Positions 9,921 through 21,504 of a stretch of 47,107 nt of DNA are shown here, in pieces. Location: NCBI GenBank assembly GCA_037447655.1, contig JBBHKE010000630.1, positions 1 to 47,107 of the forward strand. Reading direction: 5' to 3'. Source of the stretch: Zygnema cylindricum (taxonomy: Eukaryota; Streptophyta; Zygnematophyceae; Zygnematales; Zygnemataceae). Within the stretch, counting starts at the first letter, position 1. Each line of letters begins with the position of its first letter. The position numbers were made by a program, and so were the translations under genes. The notes beneath the pieces were generated by a model. It saw nothing but the letters and a program-made list of their open reading frames with translations, was not told where the DNA came from and did no database searches.

Positions 9921-12235
9921 CTGAAAGGTTAAATAGAACACTAAGTGATAGTGCTAGAAGTATGTTGTCGGATAAGAAGATAGGAAAAAGGTTTTGGGCA
10001 GAAGCAATGAACTGTGCTAATTACCTAAAAAATAGAGTTCTTACTTCAGCTATAAAAGATCAAACACCTTATGAGAGATGGACAGGCCGGAAACCAGACT
10101 TATCTCATTTAAAGGTTTTCGGCAGTCAAGTATTCAGTCTAGATACAGATCGGTCTAATTGGAAGCTAGATCCTAAAGGAAAACCGGGATACTTATTAGG
10201 ATATGATGAGGATGTTAAAGGATATAGAGTTTATGATCTAAAAAGAGAAGATATAATCTTAGTAAAGCATCTAGTAGTTATGGATGAAGGAAAGTCTGTG
10301 GATCCCTTCAAATATACAAAGTCAATAAAAATCAGATTTGAGTCAGAAAATTCTGATGACTTTCAGCTTCCTAACTATCCAGGTTTTAGAGACGATGACA
10401 TTCTTGCAGGAACAAATCAGACCGAAAAGGACTCGGCTGTGGAAACTCCAGTGACAACTCTACTCGAAGCGGAAGACGTGGTGGAAATTGATTCGGAATC
10501 AAGGGATAGGGGAGAAGCCGAGTTTGTTCGAAAGAATCCACGAGAACCATCTATTCCGGCCTCAAATTTTGAGGGGGGGAGGAGAAGTAGCAAAAGACTG
10601 CAAGAAAAACAGGTTAATAACAAGGTAACTAAACTATCTCATCAAGATGAACCTCAAACTTATCGAGAGGCGATGACTTGTCCAGAAAGAAACCGGTGGA
10701 AGACAGCCATCAATGAGGAGATGGCTTCAATCATGGCAGCCGATACTTGGGAGCTGGTGGACTGTCCACCTAACCGAAAACCAATCGGTTGTAAGTGGGT
10801 TTTCAAACTAAAACTGAACCCAGATAACACAATCGAGCGCTACAAGGCCAGATTAGTGGCAAAGGGATTTACACAAAAGGAAAGAATTGACTACGAGGAA
10901 ACCTTTGCCCCGGTGGTCAGATTTCCCTCCGTCCGCATACTTCTCAGTTTAGCAGCGGCGGAAGATATGGAAGTGCACCAGATGGACATCAAAACAGCCT
11001 TTTTGCATGGAGAATTGGAAGAGGAGATCTTCATGCGACAACCCGAAGGGTTTGTGGAAGAAGGAGAGGAGAGTAAGGTATGCCGGCTGATTAAATCTCT
11101 TTATGGTTTGAAACAGGCGCCTCGACTGTGGAATAAGAAGCTTGATGAGTTTCTTACCGGTCTAGGATATATTCGGATCAGCTCAGATCACTCAATCTAT
11201 GTTTTCGAAGATGAGGAAGGTTTTATATTTATTGCAATTTATGTTGATGATTTGCTTGTTTTAAGTAAATCAATGGAAAAAATTAATAAACTGAAAACCG
11301 ATCTTAAGGGGAGATTTGAAATGAAGGATATGGGGGAAGCAAAATATATTTTGGGAATTCAAGTAGAGAGAGACCGAAAAAGAAAAATTATAAGATTGAC
11401 TCAAAAGGAAGCAATAGGGAACATGCTTGAAAAATTTCAAATGGATAAAGCTAATAGTTGTACAACTCCAATGGAATTGAAGAAGGGAAGTGAGGGGAGT
11501 GAGGAACAAGGAGTCATAGTCTTAGACGAGGAATTATCTCCTGATGAACAGAAGTTCATGCAGACTATTCCTTACAGGCAAGTAGTGGGAAGTCTAATCT
11601 ATTTTATGAATTGTACCCGGCCGGATTTAGCTGCAGCTGTAGGAGTACTGAGTAGAAGTCTAAATGCTCCCACTAAGAAGGATTGGGAGGCAGCTAAGAG
11701 AGTCCTTAGATACTTGGTAGGAACTAGAGATCTATGGTTGCATTTGGGTGGGGAGAATACTGACATCACTACTTGGAGTGATGCCAGTTATGGTGATGCT
11801 CCGATGAGGAGATGTACTTCTGGATATGTATTATATGTGGGTGATGGGGCTTGCTGTTGGAGTAGCAAACAGCAAAAGGTTATTGCTCAGTCCACCATGG
11901 AGGCTGAGTATATGGCCTCTTGCTCTGCTGTAAAAGAATTGATGTGGGTCAAGTCTTTGCTTGGTGAGCTTGGTCACCTTAAGAGTGGTGTGCAGAAAAT
12001 ATTTTGTGATAATCAGGCAGCAATCGCTATTTCTGCCAATCCTAAACACCATTTTAAAGCCAAACACATGGACATCAGACTCAGCTTTGTTAGAGAGAAA
12101 GTAGAAAACAAAATAATCAGTTTAGAGTACAGACCAGATAGTGAGATGGTAGTAGATATGATGACCAAACCTGTGCCTTCCCCTAAGCTAATTTTTTGCA
12201 GGGAGAAGTGTGGTCTAAAATTAAAGATTGACTAG
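9886..12235 (+). CDS. pol: copia integrase C-terminus, reverse transcriptase and RNase H
   Basis: Open to the natural stop at 12235. After the shifted integrase end (ENPEQNGVAERLNR) come the integrase C-terminal region (GKPGYLLGYDEDVKGYRVYD), a Ser/Glu-rich linker, and the copia reverse transcriptase from about 10748 (W-E-L-V-D, then KWVFKLKLNPD). The catalytic motif Y-V-D-D is at 11240-11251. RNase H follows, with acidic residues in TWSDASYGDA, TMEAEYMA and CDNQAA. The first ATG in this frame is at 9962. Normally this is part of one Gag-Pol polyprotein, so it is probably not translated here without frame correction. The RT and RNase H portions look undamaged. Confidence 0.92.
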
Positions 12236-12248
12236 AAAATAAGGGGAG
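12236..12248 (+). promoter_or_regulatory. copia polypurine tract
   Basis: AAAATAAGGGGAG lies between the pol stop and the 3' LTR start TGTAGAAAC, the expected position of the plus-strand primer. The minus-strand fragment shows the same arrangement at about 22559-22572. Confidence 0.85.
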
Positions 12249-13298
12249 TGTAGAAACTAATGGTTTTATTAGTATTTTCTAGGTCTGAAAAGAAATATAG
12301 AAGTCGAGGCAGTCTATCTCTAACTTCTCTCTCCAACTCTCAAACTTGTCGCAGTCACTGAGAAAATGGAGAGGAAGCTAGAGCCATGGCTACCTTGGCT
12401 ATCCTGAGGTTTACGGGAATTTTATATTAGGGTTTATTTATTTAATTAAAAGATATGTGCCGGCGGCAGGATTTGATCCTTTTACCTACCGGCCGGCAGA
12501 CAGGAAGTAGCCGGTGGCCTTAGCCGTTAAGTATAACGGTAGTGTTACATAGCATATAGTTTGATTGTTATTTAAATATGTATACGTGCGATAAACCATT
12601 TAACTGAAATGAATTACGGGATACATAGATCCAGTAATATATAAATGTACGACTTACGGTACGGACACAAATCAGTACCGCGCATTTGTTTCGTAAATGA
12701 AACAAATACCGCGCATGTATTTATTACGGCTACGATTAAAGCCGAATTTAATCGGACAGCCAGGATTAGCGCCGAGATCGCGGAGGAAGATTTTGGCGGT
12801 TTGTGGCCATCGCCACATCGGATGACGCGTGGCGAAATTCCGTTGGATTGTGGAATCTCCGGAGATTATGGCACCGAATCCGGATTTGACATGTGTCGAC
12901 ATTTTGGCCATGTCGTACAATGTCCGTACATAAAGTACACCGGCAGCTGTACTTTTGCGTACCAAACTCAATTATGATTGGTTCCGTACATTAGTAGATA
13001 GAGTCTGTGAGAGAGATAGGACTTAGAAAAATTAGAAGATAGGACCCCCTCTCCCAGAGAGCTTCTGTACAAAAGGTCAACTTTGACCCTCGATAACTTA
13101 CTGCTCAGGGGAGCAAATTCAGAGATTCTTTTTGCTATCGACTCAGGGGAGTCTTGTCTTCACAGGGGTCAAGTTGGTCAGAGTTTTTGTCTGCCAGGGT
13201 GGCAGTTATTTTTGCTTAAACACAAAGGGGTCAGGATTATCCTAGAGGCTTCTTGGAAGCTGTCCACTCTGAGGACTTATGGAGGTCTCAGAGTTTCA
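12249..13298 (+). repeat. copia 3' LTR
   Basis: Same length as the 5' LTR (1050 bp) and about 98 % identical by eye. It ends CTCAGAGTTTCA and is followed by the target duplication GTATA. The W-box-like palindrome is at 13075-13088. Confidence 0.95.
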
Positions 13299-13380
13299 GT
13301 ATATTTTCCAATGTGTGGAATGTGTGGTTGAAATTGGTTGTAGTAATGGGATTTTCTGAGAGGTAGCAGATCCTGTTACG

Positions 13381-13806
13381 TATGGTATTAGAGCTTTGGT
13401 TAGAAACCAAAGAGAAGTTTGCTCACCCAAAAATCGACTACCATAACCGGTGAGGGTGCTCTGACCTCTGTTGGTGAAACCATAATAGGAACAGGTAAGT
13501 GATTGGAGGGAAACTAAGTGACTTCACTGCCAACGGCCCCTGGTTAGATGTGGGGCGTGCTTAGGTCCTAAGGATTCAGGCGGGGTGCGTAGTGTAGCCA
13601 TCGTTGAAGCTCACTCCAATTACCCAGAGGCCAAACAAACTTGCCTTCTCCTAACAATGATTCATGTGTAGAGGGAGGGCTTGAAGCCATGAAAGGTGAG
13701 GATGTGAGGATTATAGAGTAAATGATCCTGATGTAGTGGGAAATGGGAAATTTGCTAATGGTGGAGAAGAAAAGTGGAGCACTTTACTTCTTCAAGAGCA
13801 AAGGAG
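13381..13806 (+). mobile_element. gypsy primer-binding site and untranslated leader
   Basis: TGGTATTAGAGC at 13383-13394, two bases after the 5' LTR, matches 11 of 12 bases of the usual initiator tRNA-Met 3'-end primer site (TGGTATCAGAGC). So the outer gypsy element uses conventional priming, unlike the copia family nested in it. The remaining leader to 13806 has no credible gag start and is cut by the diverged copia copy that begins at 13807. Gypsy sequence resumes only at about 22784. Confidence 0.8.
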
Positions 13807-14799
13807 TCTAGAAATTGTTGAAATTAAAGGTTTACTTAGGTATTTTCTAGTTTACTTAATTGATCTAAATAGGAGCAGGAAAAAGCGGAGGCAACCTGCT
13901 TCTAACTTTTCTCTCTAGCCCCCATACTTGTCGTAGTCACTAAAGACTGGAGAGGAAGCTAGAGCCATGGCTGACCATGCTTCCCTTAGGTTCAGAAGGC
14001 AGCCCTTTGGTAAACTTACCAAAAAGGTTGACGGACCCAAGATTTGATCTTGATACCTACCGTCCGTCCAAATAGTCTAATGTCGTTACCATGTAGCCTA
14101 GCACCTCTGTTGAAGGATATAGGGTACGATAGTTTCTTAAAGATGTGGAAATTGAAAAGTTCATTTAACTGATGAACGGACCACAATCACGTAAACATAG
14201 TTAGATAGAATTACATCGAAAAGTACTGCGTGTATTTTAAACAAATATAAGTTAAGGCCGATATCAATCAGACGACGGAGGAAGAAGCCGCAACACGAAT
14301 TAGACAATTTGGCGGTTTGCAGTCACAGCCACACCTGGTGACACGTGGCAACATGACATTGGATAGCGGCATCTCTAGGACATACCATGTCCAACCCAGA
14401 TATGGCAGGCGTCGTCTTCTTGGCCATGTCGTTCAATGGCCGTACACAAAGTACTCCGGGCCAAGTACCTTTTTGTACTGTAAAGTGAATTGATTGGCTT
14501 GGTACTTCAGTAGTAGAGGGATTAGAGACGGGTTTAGGACTTAGGAAAATTAAAGGTAGCGTCCTCTTTCTCCCAGAGAGCTCTTGTATAAAAGGTCATA
14601 TTTGACCATTGATAATTAACTGCTCAGGGGAGCAAATTAAAGGATTCTTTTTGTAGTAGACTCAGGGGAGTCTACTCTTCCAACGGCTGCAGTCTGGTCA
14701 GTTTGTATTCTGTCATACAAAGACTAAAGGATTGAGGCTATCCTAGGGGATTCTAGTAAGCTGCCTACTTTGAGTACCAATTTTGGTCTCAAATTTGCA
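13807..14799 (+). mobile_element. diverged copia 5' LTR (second copia copy)
   Basis: A 993-bp LTR from TCTAGAAATTG to CAAATTTGCA, aligning along its length with the copia LTR at 6848-7897 but clearly more divergent, with a damaged first dinucleotide (TC for TG). It has a good TATAAAA (14587-14593) followed by GGTCATATTTGACC (14594-14607), and G-box-like ACACGTGGC near 14340. The matching 3' LTR is absent. Confidence 0.85.
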
Positions 14800-15174
14800 G
14801 GTTATGGGCCCACCCTCTAGGGTGCCCAACTTCAACGGGAATGGGTTAATCTACTGGGAGAGTATGATGATAGGAGCCCTATGTGAGAAATATTTTTGGG
14901 GAATAGTAAGTGGGCGAGTAAAGCGTCCATCCGGTCTTGCTACCCCTCTAGGGTTTGGAGGAAGAAGATTTGCTAGGAAACCAAATCCACCGCCATCAGT
15001 GGACTCAGAAGACGGAGAAAGCATGGTGATGGAAAAGGGGAAATAAAAAGAGAAAACCTCACCTATAGCAACCGGTTCTGTTTTCATGTCTTCTATTCCG
15101 ACAAATGAGGAGAATGACGTCGATACATGGGACTATAACAACATAGCGACCAAGCATTTTATCCTCCGACATCT
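14800..15174 (+). pseudogene. 5' part of Gag of the diverged copia copy
   Basis: The primer-site sequence GGTTATGGGCCCACC (14800-14814) is followed by a Gag closely related to that of the full copia: M-G-P-P-S-R-V-P-N-F-N-G from 14804, then SMMIGALCEK and WGIVSGR. A TAA at 15044-15046 interrupts the frame. Homology then continues (FMSSIPTNEENDVDTWDYNN) to about 15174, where an unrelated ~5-kb segment intervenes. Gag resumes at about 20239. Non-functional copy. Confidence 0.88.
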
Positions 15175-16478
15175 TGTCAAGCTCGAGTGCTTTTCAGGCA
15201 CACTTCTATATTACCGAGGATTTCCGTACCCTTCCTACCCGTACTATTCTCAGATTTCGGAGAAGCCCGCACCACTTGCCGGAAGGATTGAAGTATTCCC
15301 TCTACTGAACAAGACGCACTTTGTTTCGTGCCTAACGGAGGTTGGACGACAAAGTTCTACCGTCTGAAAGATCGTAGTTCCGTCACATAGTACTAGCTTC
15401 CACCAGCCCTAGTGGAGGGTACATTGTGGATTGCCACATAGACTTCCGGACTGTAATCTAGATTTTGCTGTTAGCTGTCTGTAGCAATTCAATTCAGATT
15501 CAGCTGACCAGTGGTTAATTAATTACATTAAGTCAAAGCTTGGCACTTCCGTGTCTTTTTAGTACTTTGTCTTAAAAACTGTGGAAGAAATAATAACTTC
15601 CGGCCGCGGATCTAGCCGTGGTCAGAGGTACAACTTTTTGCCCCAAGAGTAGTACACATTATTTTGTCTTATGTCAGTTTGATTGCCGTTGTTGGTCGCT
15701 CATTGGCTAATAGCGTAGGTTTGACTTTTGGACCTGATTTTGGACAAACTTTGATATATAAGGCGCTTGGGGCCGAAGGAGACATGTTGCTTTTCAGTAC
15801 TGTCCCCTTTGAAAACCCTCAAAAATTCCAACAAACCTTTTTTTGGAGAATCTTTGTGTTGTTTGACTCTATGACCATCTCTGTTTTTGGATTTGTCCAT
15901 TTTGGGAATCATAGTTCGGGCTGGTGGTTGGCACTACCGTCCCTTTGGGTGATTTTTGGATTTTTCGTTGCTTGAAACTGAGAAGAGTCTAGTCGGTTCT
16001 GAGCTGCGGACAGCGAGGGTTGAAGGAGTACCATACCTATTTACACTGCCATCAGGAGAGATTTCGCCTTTCTCTCATTGTCATCGTAAATTGCCGGGGT
16101 ATGTTATGCTTGCTTCGCCATCTTTTATATCTTCCATCTTATATTTTATTTCTGTGGTCAAGGTGATATTGTTAAATCTGAAACAGCCATTCCTATTTAT
16201 TTTTATATGTCCACGTGGTAGTGCATTTGTGTCTTCACTTTTAGTCTCTTTTGCTTTGGCGAGGACTTCCCGGGTAAAACTGCAATTTCCTGGCATCGAA
16301 ATAGTGGGTTTTGAGGGAACGAATGCTATAGACTTCCTGTGGAATAAGCACAGTACAGAAAAGCCACCCTGTCTCCTTCGGATTAGAGGGGATAGGAGCT
16401 TTTTGACTTTAGAAGCTCTCTTGGCGGAAGCGAGTATTGTTTTCTGTCGTTAATTCCTCTTTCGAGACCTTCGTCATC
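15175..16478 (+). other. leader or LTR-like region upstream of the gag-like gene
   Basis: About 1.3 kb without a recognisable protein. GATATATAAGGCGCTTGG near 15753 looks like a TATA box with its downstream context. Reading frames at 15664-15975 and 15956-16453 have no domain and are probably chance. No primer site for initiator tRNA was found, and the boundary between a possible LTR and leader is not visible. Confidence 0.4.
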
Positions 16479-19400
16479 ATGGGGGGAGGTGAAGCTCAAG
16501 ATAAGAATCTCTCCGGTGCCAGGCCGGAATAACGGGCGAATCGAGAAGCGATGATATCAGAAGAAGTGTCACAGGTTCTCGAAGAATCCGTCCCCTTCAC
16601 CTCGCCTTCCAACATAGAGCGGTTTCTCCAGGGGATGATGCCTAGGCCTGTTAAGGTTGAAACTCCTCCAAAACCACCCGAACCACAAACTTTGCCCCCA
16701 TCTCCTCCTAGCCTCACTCCTGAACATTTTCCCTCCTTGGCGGAGGCCTCTGGAACCTTTGCCGAGGAAAGAAAGGAGTCTAGAGCACAGGCTCAAGAAA
16801 GAAATCGAGTGTTACCCCGGGCCAGGCCAAAGAGGCAAGCTCAGCGGGAGCCCCTTTTGGGTCCCCTTCCAGAGGTCGGGCTTCACACCAGATCAAAGAT
16901 TCCCAGGCCAAAATTCAGATTGACCCTGCAGTTTTGATGGATCCCAGCCGCCCTGGTCGAAAGGAACTCCTTGCTCTTCATGATCTTCATGAACTGAAGG
17001 TTAAGCAGGAGTTGGTGCAAAGAGTGTCTCGGTCGGATCGACCTCGGGTGGTTAAACCAGTGGGAGGGGTAGTGGAGATTCTAAGTAGCTCTTCAGAGAG
17101 TGGTTCCTCCCACTCCTTGCGGGAACGGCCCAGGAGGGCTCCTCCTTCTCGCCCTCCTCCATCTTCTTCCCAAGACACTGCAGCAAGCCGACCGTCCCGG
17201 GGGCGCCCAGCTTCGAGGTCTCGTAGGAGAGCAGGTGGCAGCGATAGCGAGGTTCCAAAGCCGGGGAGGGGGAAGAAGTTTGACCACAGGGATAGCAAGG
17301 GTAGATTTGCACCTATTCCCAAGGAAGAACCTTCCCCAACGCCAGTGCCAGTCTCCACCGAGAGATCTACCCCTCCGGCACCCCGGGTCCGCCCTGATGT
17401 AGGGTTCTGCCGACCCGAACCCACTGACCCAGAGGTTCTGAAACCGAACCAGAAGAGTTGTCCGAGGGATTGTTTCGAGCCAGGCCTACAGATCCAGAAA
17501 TTCTAAGAGCAGGGATAGCTGATCTGACCGGAGTAGTGGAAAGGGCTAAGGAACTATTGGAAATTTTAAAATCTCAGGGCTCGGCTACAGCGCGGACTGG
17601 ACCCGTTACAGTAGATTGGGAAGCGTTGGAGGAAGAACGGAGAAAGTTGTGGGAGCAGGAATTGAATCTCATCCGGGAAGCTAGGCGGAGGTCCAGTGGG
17701 ATCCTCAGTGGGCGGATCCCTCCAACACCAGTAGCGAAAACCCCGCCCGGAGCTCCACCCCAGGCTCCTCCTTTGGAGATTGGTCAGGAACCTCCTCTTC
17801 AGCGCGAAAAGGGGGCAGACACAAGACCTAATATTGGGGGTTTCGGTGCAGATTTACCGTCTGAACTCGAAGCGGCTCCGCGAGAAGAGCCTACTTTTGT
17901 TTTGGTGGAGGTTTCTGAAGCTGTTGAGGCCTTAGTGGAGTTACGACCGGACGAAAGAATTCAAATCCCCTTGAGACCGTCTACACCTCCTTCTCCTCCA
18001 CCCAGACTGTCCCCTGATCCTCCTCCTTTCCCTCCTCATCCTCCTACTTCCCACTCCCAGGCTCCGGCAGCAGAACCCTGGGACAATCCCATCACCTCTC
18101 CATCTCCTTCCGTTTCTCTTACTGGAGCCGACCGTGGGTCCCCAGGTCCGCTGAATTTACCCTATAAGTACGACGTATACTCCCCTCCTCATCGGCGTTC
18201 CCCATCCTCTAGTTCTGGAACTCCTCCCCCTGAAACCTCCAGAAGAAGGCCTCGGAAACCGACCCCGTTCAGGAGACAGACACCTTCTCCCCAGAATCAG
18301 CCTTCATCTCCATCTTCTTCTCCATCCCTACCCCAATATCCACCTGCAAACCGACCTCGGCTTCACATCCCGTCCACGGAAACAGTTCTCCGGGACGAGC
18401 GATACTCTAGTGGATATAGAGAGGTTAATATAGGGGAGTGGGCCCCTTCTACTTTAGTCGGACAGACAGGCCCACGGATATCCTCTACACCAAGAGAATC
18501 ATCAAGGAATACCATTCCTCCTACCACATTTCTAGGCACGGGTACTTCCTCTGCTGTAGGAGATTCCACACCTCACATGGCAACACCTCCTACCGGAGGA
18601 GGAGTCGGATCCATTCCCGAGGAAGAGGACCTAGGAGCCACTTCGCCAGCCCAGTTTGTCTGTCCCACCGGACCTTCCTTGTCTCAGTTCACACATTCGG
18701 CAGAGGAGGAAAAGGAAATGGGGGACATCCGAATCTTTACAGGAGATAGCTTTGGGATAGCTTTCTCTGATTTCGAATTGTTGTGGAAATCCTTCACCCA
18801 ATCTGAAATCAACAAGTACAAGGGAGGAGCTATTCCTGACGACTTCGAAACAACTCTCTTTCCCATGATAGTCAACTACCTCTCTGGAGGGGCGTTGGCA
18901 GATTATAAGGAGCGTCAACCTCTCTTGATGGCTCCAAGCATCAAAATCTCAGATCCGGCCCTGGATGCAGAAGATTTACGAGCGGAGGCAGATTTGGCTG
19001 CCGCAGCGATGACCCCTGTAACAGCTACCTTCACCGATGATATGAAGTTGCAGGCCCAAGGGAGGGTCTTTGTTAACCAGCTGCAAGCAATTCAGGCAGC
19101 TCGGGCTGCAGCTCGATGGTGGCGAATCCTACCCCTTGCACCACTCTTCTAAACATCTGGAGACTCCTCTACACCGAGAGGAACGAATCAGCCATCAAGG
19201 AATTCACGGAATTCCGGTGTTTGAAGAATGAGACGCCTCAGACACTCTTTAACCGCCTCTCTAGTCTTTGTCAGAAGACTAAACTGTCTACCATTGACCT
19301 TCCCGCAATGGCGACCAAGTATTTCATTGCTGTCCGTATATCTTCGGACCGACAGGGCAGACTACCTTGGATAACTGGATCGCAAGACACGCCATCCAGG

Positions 19401-19909
19401 AAATAAATCCCTCGGCCAAGGACATATCCCTGGTGGCCATGAAGTTATACGACCCTTTCGTTCACAGTGAGGCGAGAGAAAAAGCCGTGACCGGCAAGGC
19501 AAGGGCGAATTTTGCAGGATTCGCCGGGGAAACTTCCTTAAGTGGGGAAGAACAAGCGGAACTCCAAGCTTTGCAGAAGCTTAAAGGGAAGCAAGTTGTG
19601 GACAGCGGGCCAGAACATGCAATGGGGGCCGACGATCGGGTGAATCTGTACAATTGCCTAAATTGTCAACAACCTGGACATGGATGGAAACGCTGCAGCA
19701 GGAAACTCAAACCGGAGCTAGCCCTCAAGTTGAAAGAATGGGAGGTAGAGCGTTCAGAAAGGAGCCAGAAGCAGCATGAAGAAAGGCTCAAAGCAAAGGG
19801 GGGGGGAGAGAACACCGGTCACAAAGAACAATTACCGACCCACTCCCCGGAGCGAAACTTCGAAAATGTCCCAGTCCCAACTGCGGCAAATCAAACTGCC
19901 AAAGTTTGA
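16479..19909 (+). pseudogene. gag-like polyprotein with proline-rich region and CCHC knuckle (broken)
   Basis: The likely start is the ATG at 16479 (M-G-G-G-E-A-Q-D-K), with a TAA at 16530-16532 followed by in-frame continuation from 16551. Frames then pass through 16934, 17458, 19116 and 19367, so several indels are present. The order is: basic/proline-rich N-terminus; Ser/Pro-rich linker (about 17950-18400); a capsid-like domain starting near 18718 (IRIFTGDSFGIAFSDFELLW) and continuing through the region of 19150-19400 (EFTEFRCLKNETPQTLFNRL); and a zinc knuckle CLNCQQPGHGWKRC near 19655. This layout is typical of Ty3-type Gag, unusually extended at the N-terminus. No pol follows. Assignment rests on domain order and the knuckle, not on a database match. 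Confidence 0.6.
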
Positions 19910-20238
19910 CGATGCTCAGATCTCCAACGAGATTCGAAGCAAGTATACCACTGAGGGTCACAAATGCGAAGCCTGTGGTTTTATGGGGCACAAGGAGGGA
20001 AAATGTTTCCGGAAGAACGGGATACCTAAGGAAATGATGCAATTCGCTTTGTTCACGGGAGGAGGAGAGACTACCGTTAACCCTCTTCCCCTACAACTCC
20101 TTTATCCTTGGGAGCGCCCAGTGCTGCCTACACCAGTGACGCCAGAACCATTAACGACTGCTCCCGCAAGACTTACACCAGAGATAATAATCCAACAGCA
20201 GAGTCAGCAGAGGATTTGGCGGGCCCTTCCCTTGTGTT
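19776..20238 (+). pseudogene. C-terminal tail of the gag-like gene with a second CCHC-type motif
   Basis: In a shifted frame, the segment EGHKCEACGFMGHKEGKCF (about 19956-20012) looks like a second zinc knuckle, C-x2-C-x4-H-x4-C. It follows the first knuckle by about 300 bp. Beyond it the frame runs without recognisable protease or RT motifs into the right-hand junction with the copia Gag at about 20238. The frame continuing to 20411 is therefore a chimera of two elements. Confidence 0.5.
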
Positions 20239-21504
20239 TATCTCACACAAGGACTTGCAGGTACTCATTTGCAGGTGGAAAGGGCATCCGATCTGTGGGA
20301 TGCGCTTATAGATATGTACTGCAGCGGTACGATTCAGGAACAAAAGCTAGCACAGCAAAAGATCAATGGATAGTTTCACAAAGGAGAGAAGATGCTCGAT
20401 TTCTGCAATGAGCTGGCTATACTCTTCATCGAGTTAGAGTGTGCCTGAAAAAACTGAAACCGAGAAGGCAAAAGGTCACTGCTTACTCATGAAACTACCC
20501 GATGAGTATGAGAACATTATGAACCAGGTACAGGATCTGCCGGACTCCAGGTGGATATGGAATTTGGTAGTTGGTATGATCCTCGTCCGAGAGAATACAA
20601 TCGAAATCCGGAAAGGAGTTAAGAATGGACAAGCCTTGGCGGGCGGAGCAAGTTGGAGAAACAAAGATTCACGGAAAACCCTTGGAAGTCATGGAGGGGA
20701 AGACCAAAAAAAAAAATCCGATGAGTCCGGAATAAGGGGACCTAAGGGGCTTTGTCATTTTTGCAAGAAACCCAGGCATTATATGGCGGAATGTACCAAA
20801 CTGACCGAGCTTCGGATAAAGGAGGGGCAGACCAGGGGTCAGCCACGAGGGAAGAAAAAGGCACATGTCACACAAGTACTTGAGGAAGAATCCGATGAAG
20901 AGGACGACGAACTTCTTTTGGATGAGGAGTTGGAGGCAAAAACAGAAGTCAAAATTCCACGGAAGCAAAAATGTTCTTTCGGTGGACTGAAAGGTGAAAG
21001 GGGTTAGATTGTGGATTCAGGTGCCTCCATGCACATTTGCAAGGATAAGTATCTGTTCACTAAGCTGAGAAAAATTCCTACAATAGAGATTGAATATGGG
21101 GATAGGATGGTAGTTATATAGGATCCGTAGATCTGAAAGTCATAGTAGAAGGGAAAACCTCAATAGTTACATTCTCCGATGTATTTTGTATTCCGAAGTT
21201 TAACAAAATCCTTATCTCTACATCTGTATTAGATGATAAAGGTTTTGAAACTAGCACCAGAAAAGGAGTTCTTACTGCTATCTTTGAGGAAGATGTGTAT
21301 TTCACTGCTGAGAAAGGTAGCCAAGGAATGTTCAAGCTTGCTTTAAGTAATGAAAAACTCAAAATTTACTATGCTGGTGTCAATGATATTTTGTTCTGGC
21401 ATAAGAGACTAGGGCATGTGAATCTAGAAAAGTTAAAAGAAAAAAAAAAGATGAGAGTAGTTGAAGGGATACGCTTTGGGGCAAATGAGAATTTAAGTGA
21501 TTGC
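20239..21504 (+). pseudogene. diverged copia: Gag remainder, protease and start of integrase
   Basis: Homology to the full copia resumes at TCTCACACAAGGACTTGCAG and proceeds in order: Gag (LPDEYENIMNQVQDLPDSRW), knuckle CHFCKKPRHYMAEC (G to R at the usual glycine), acidic tail, protease VDSGASMHICKD, then the pre-integrase segment WHKRLGHVNLEKL. The frame is broken, for example by a TAG at about 21005-21007 just before the protease active site. It is cut off within the pre-integrase zinc region (LSDC) at 21504 by the minus-strand LTR. The downstream integrase, RT and 3' LTR are missing. Confidence 0.88.

Larger units (their letters stand above)
6848..13298 (+). mobile_element. nearly complete Ty1/copia retrotransposon (6451 bp)
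   Basis: The element is bounded by two 1050-bp LTRs and a GTATA target duplication (6843-6847 and 13299-13303). Order: 5' LTR 6848-7897, primer-binding site overlapping the Gag start, gag-protease-integrase-RT-RNase H, polypurine tract, 3' LTR 12249-13298. The integrase-before-RT order is diagnostic of copia. The two LTRs differ by roughly twenty bases by eye (about 98 % identical), so insertion is recent compared with the gypsy host. The coding region has one in-frame stop (9228-9230) and one frameshift (about 9884), so this copy should not be autonomous. Confidence 0.95.
4903..13380 (+). mobile_element. 5' LTR of Ty3/gypsy element, interrupted by two copia insertions
   Basis: Pieces 4903-5465, 6518-6847 and 13304-13380 together match the 3' LTR at 24774-25698. 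The LTR starts TGTAACAG and ends GATCCTGTTACG, followed by a primer-binding site. Without the two insertions and their duplicated target bases it is about 970 bp, against 925 bp for the 3' LTR. Part of that difference is about 50 bp around the second insertion site that the 3' LTR lacks. The two LTRs differ at many positions, so the insertion is old. The first third contains short inverted TTTCGTTTGGTACG/GTACGAAAC motifs. Confidence 0.85.
15175..20238 (+). mobile_element. ~5-kb insertion carrying a large gag-like gene, no pol
   Basis: This segment interrupts the Gag sequence of the diverged copia copy. The flanks CATCT (15170-15174) and TATCT (20239-20243) may be a 5-bp target duplication with one change; a longer imperfect duplication (ATCT...CAAG) is also possible. 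The left end starts TGTCAAGCTCGAG, but the right end lacks the CA expected of an LTR, and no second copy of the left end was found. It holds a long non-coding leader with a TATATAAGG box, then a proline-rich gag-like gene with a CCHC knuckle. There is no protease, RT, RNase H or integrase. It may be a gag-only non-autonomous retrotransposon or a truncated gypsy-type element. Confidence 0.65.

Noticed and set aside
16987-17424. 145-codon minus-strand frame
   Set aside because: Shadow of the proline/serine-rich gag-like region, produced by its GC-rich composition.
15170-20243. Helitron or TIR-element explanation of the ~5-kb insertion
   Set aside because: No terminal inverted repeats, no 3' hairpin with CTRR and no A-T insertion site at the junctions. 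The gag-like content favours a retroelement.
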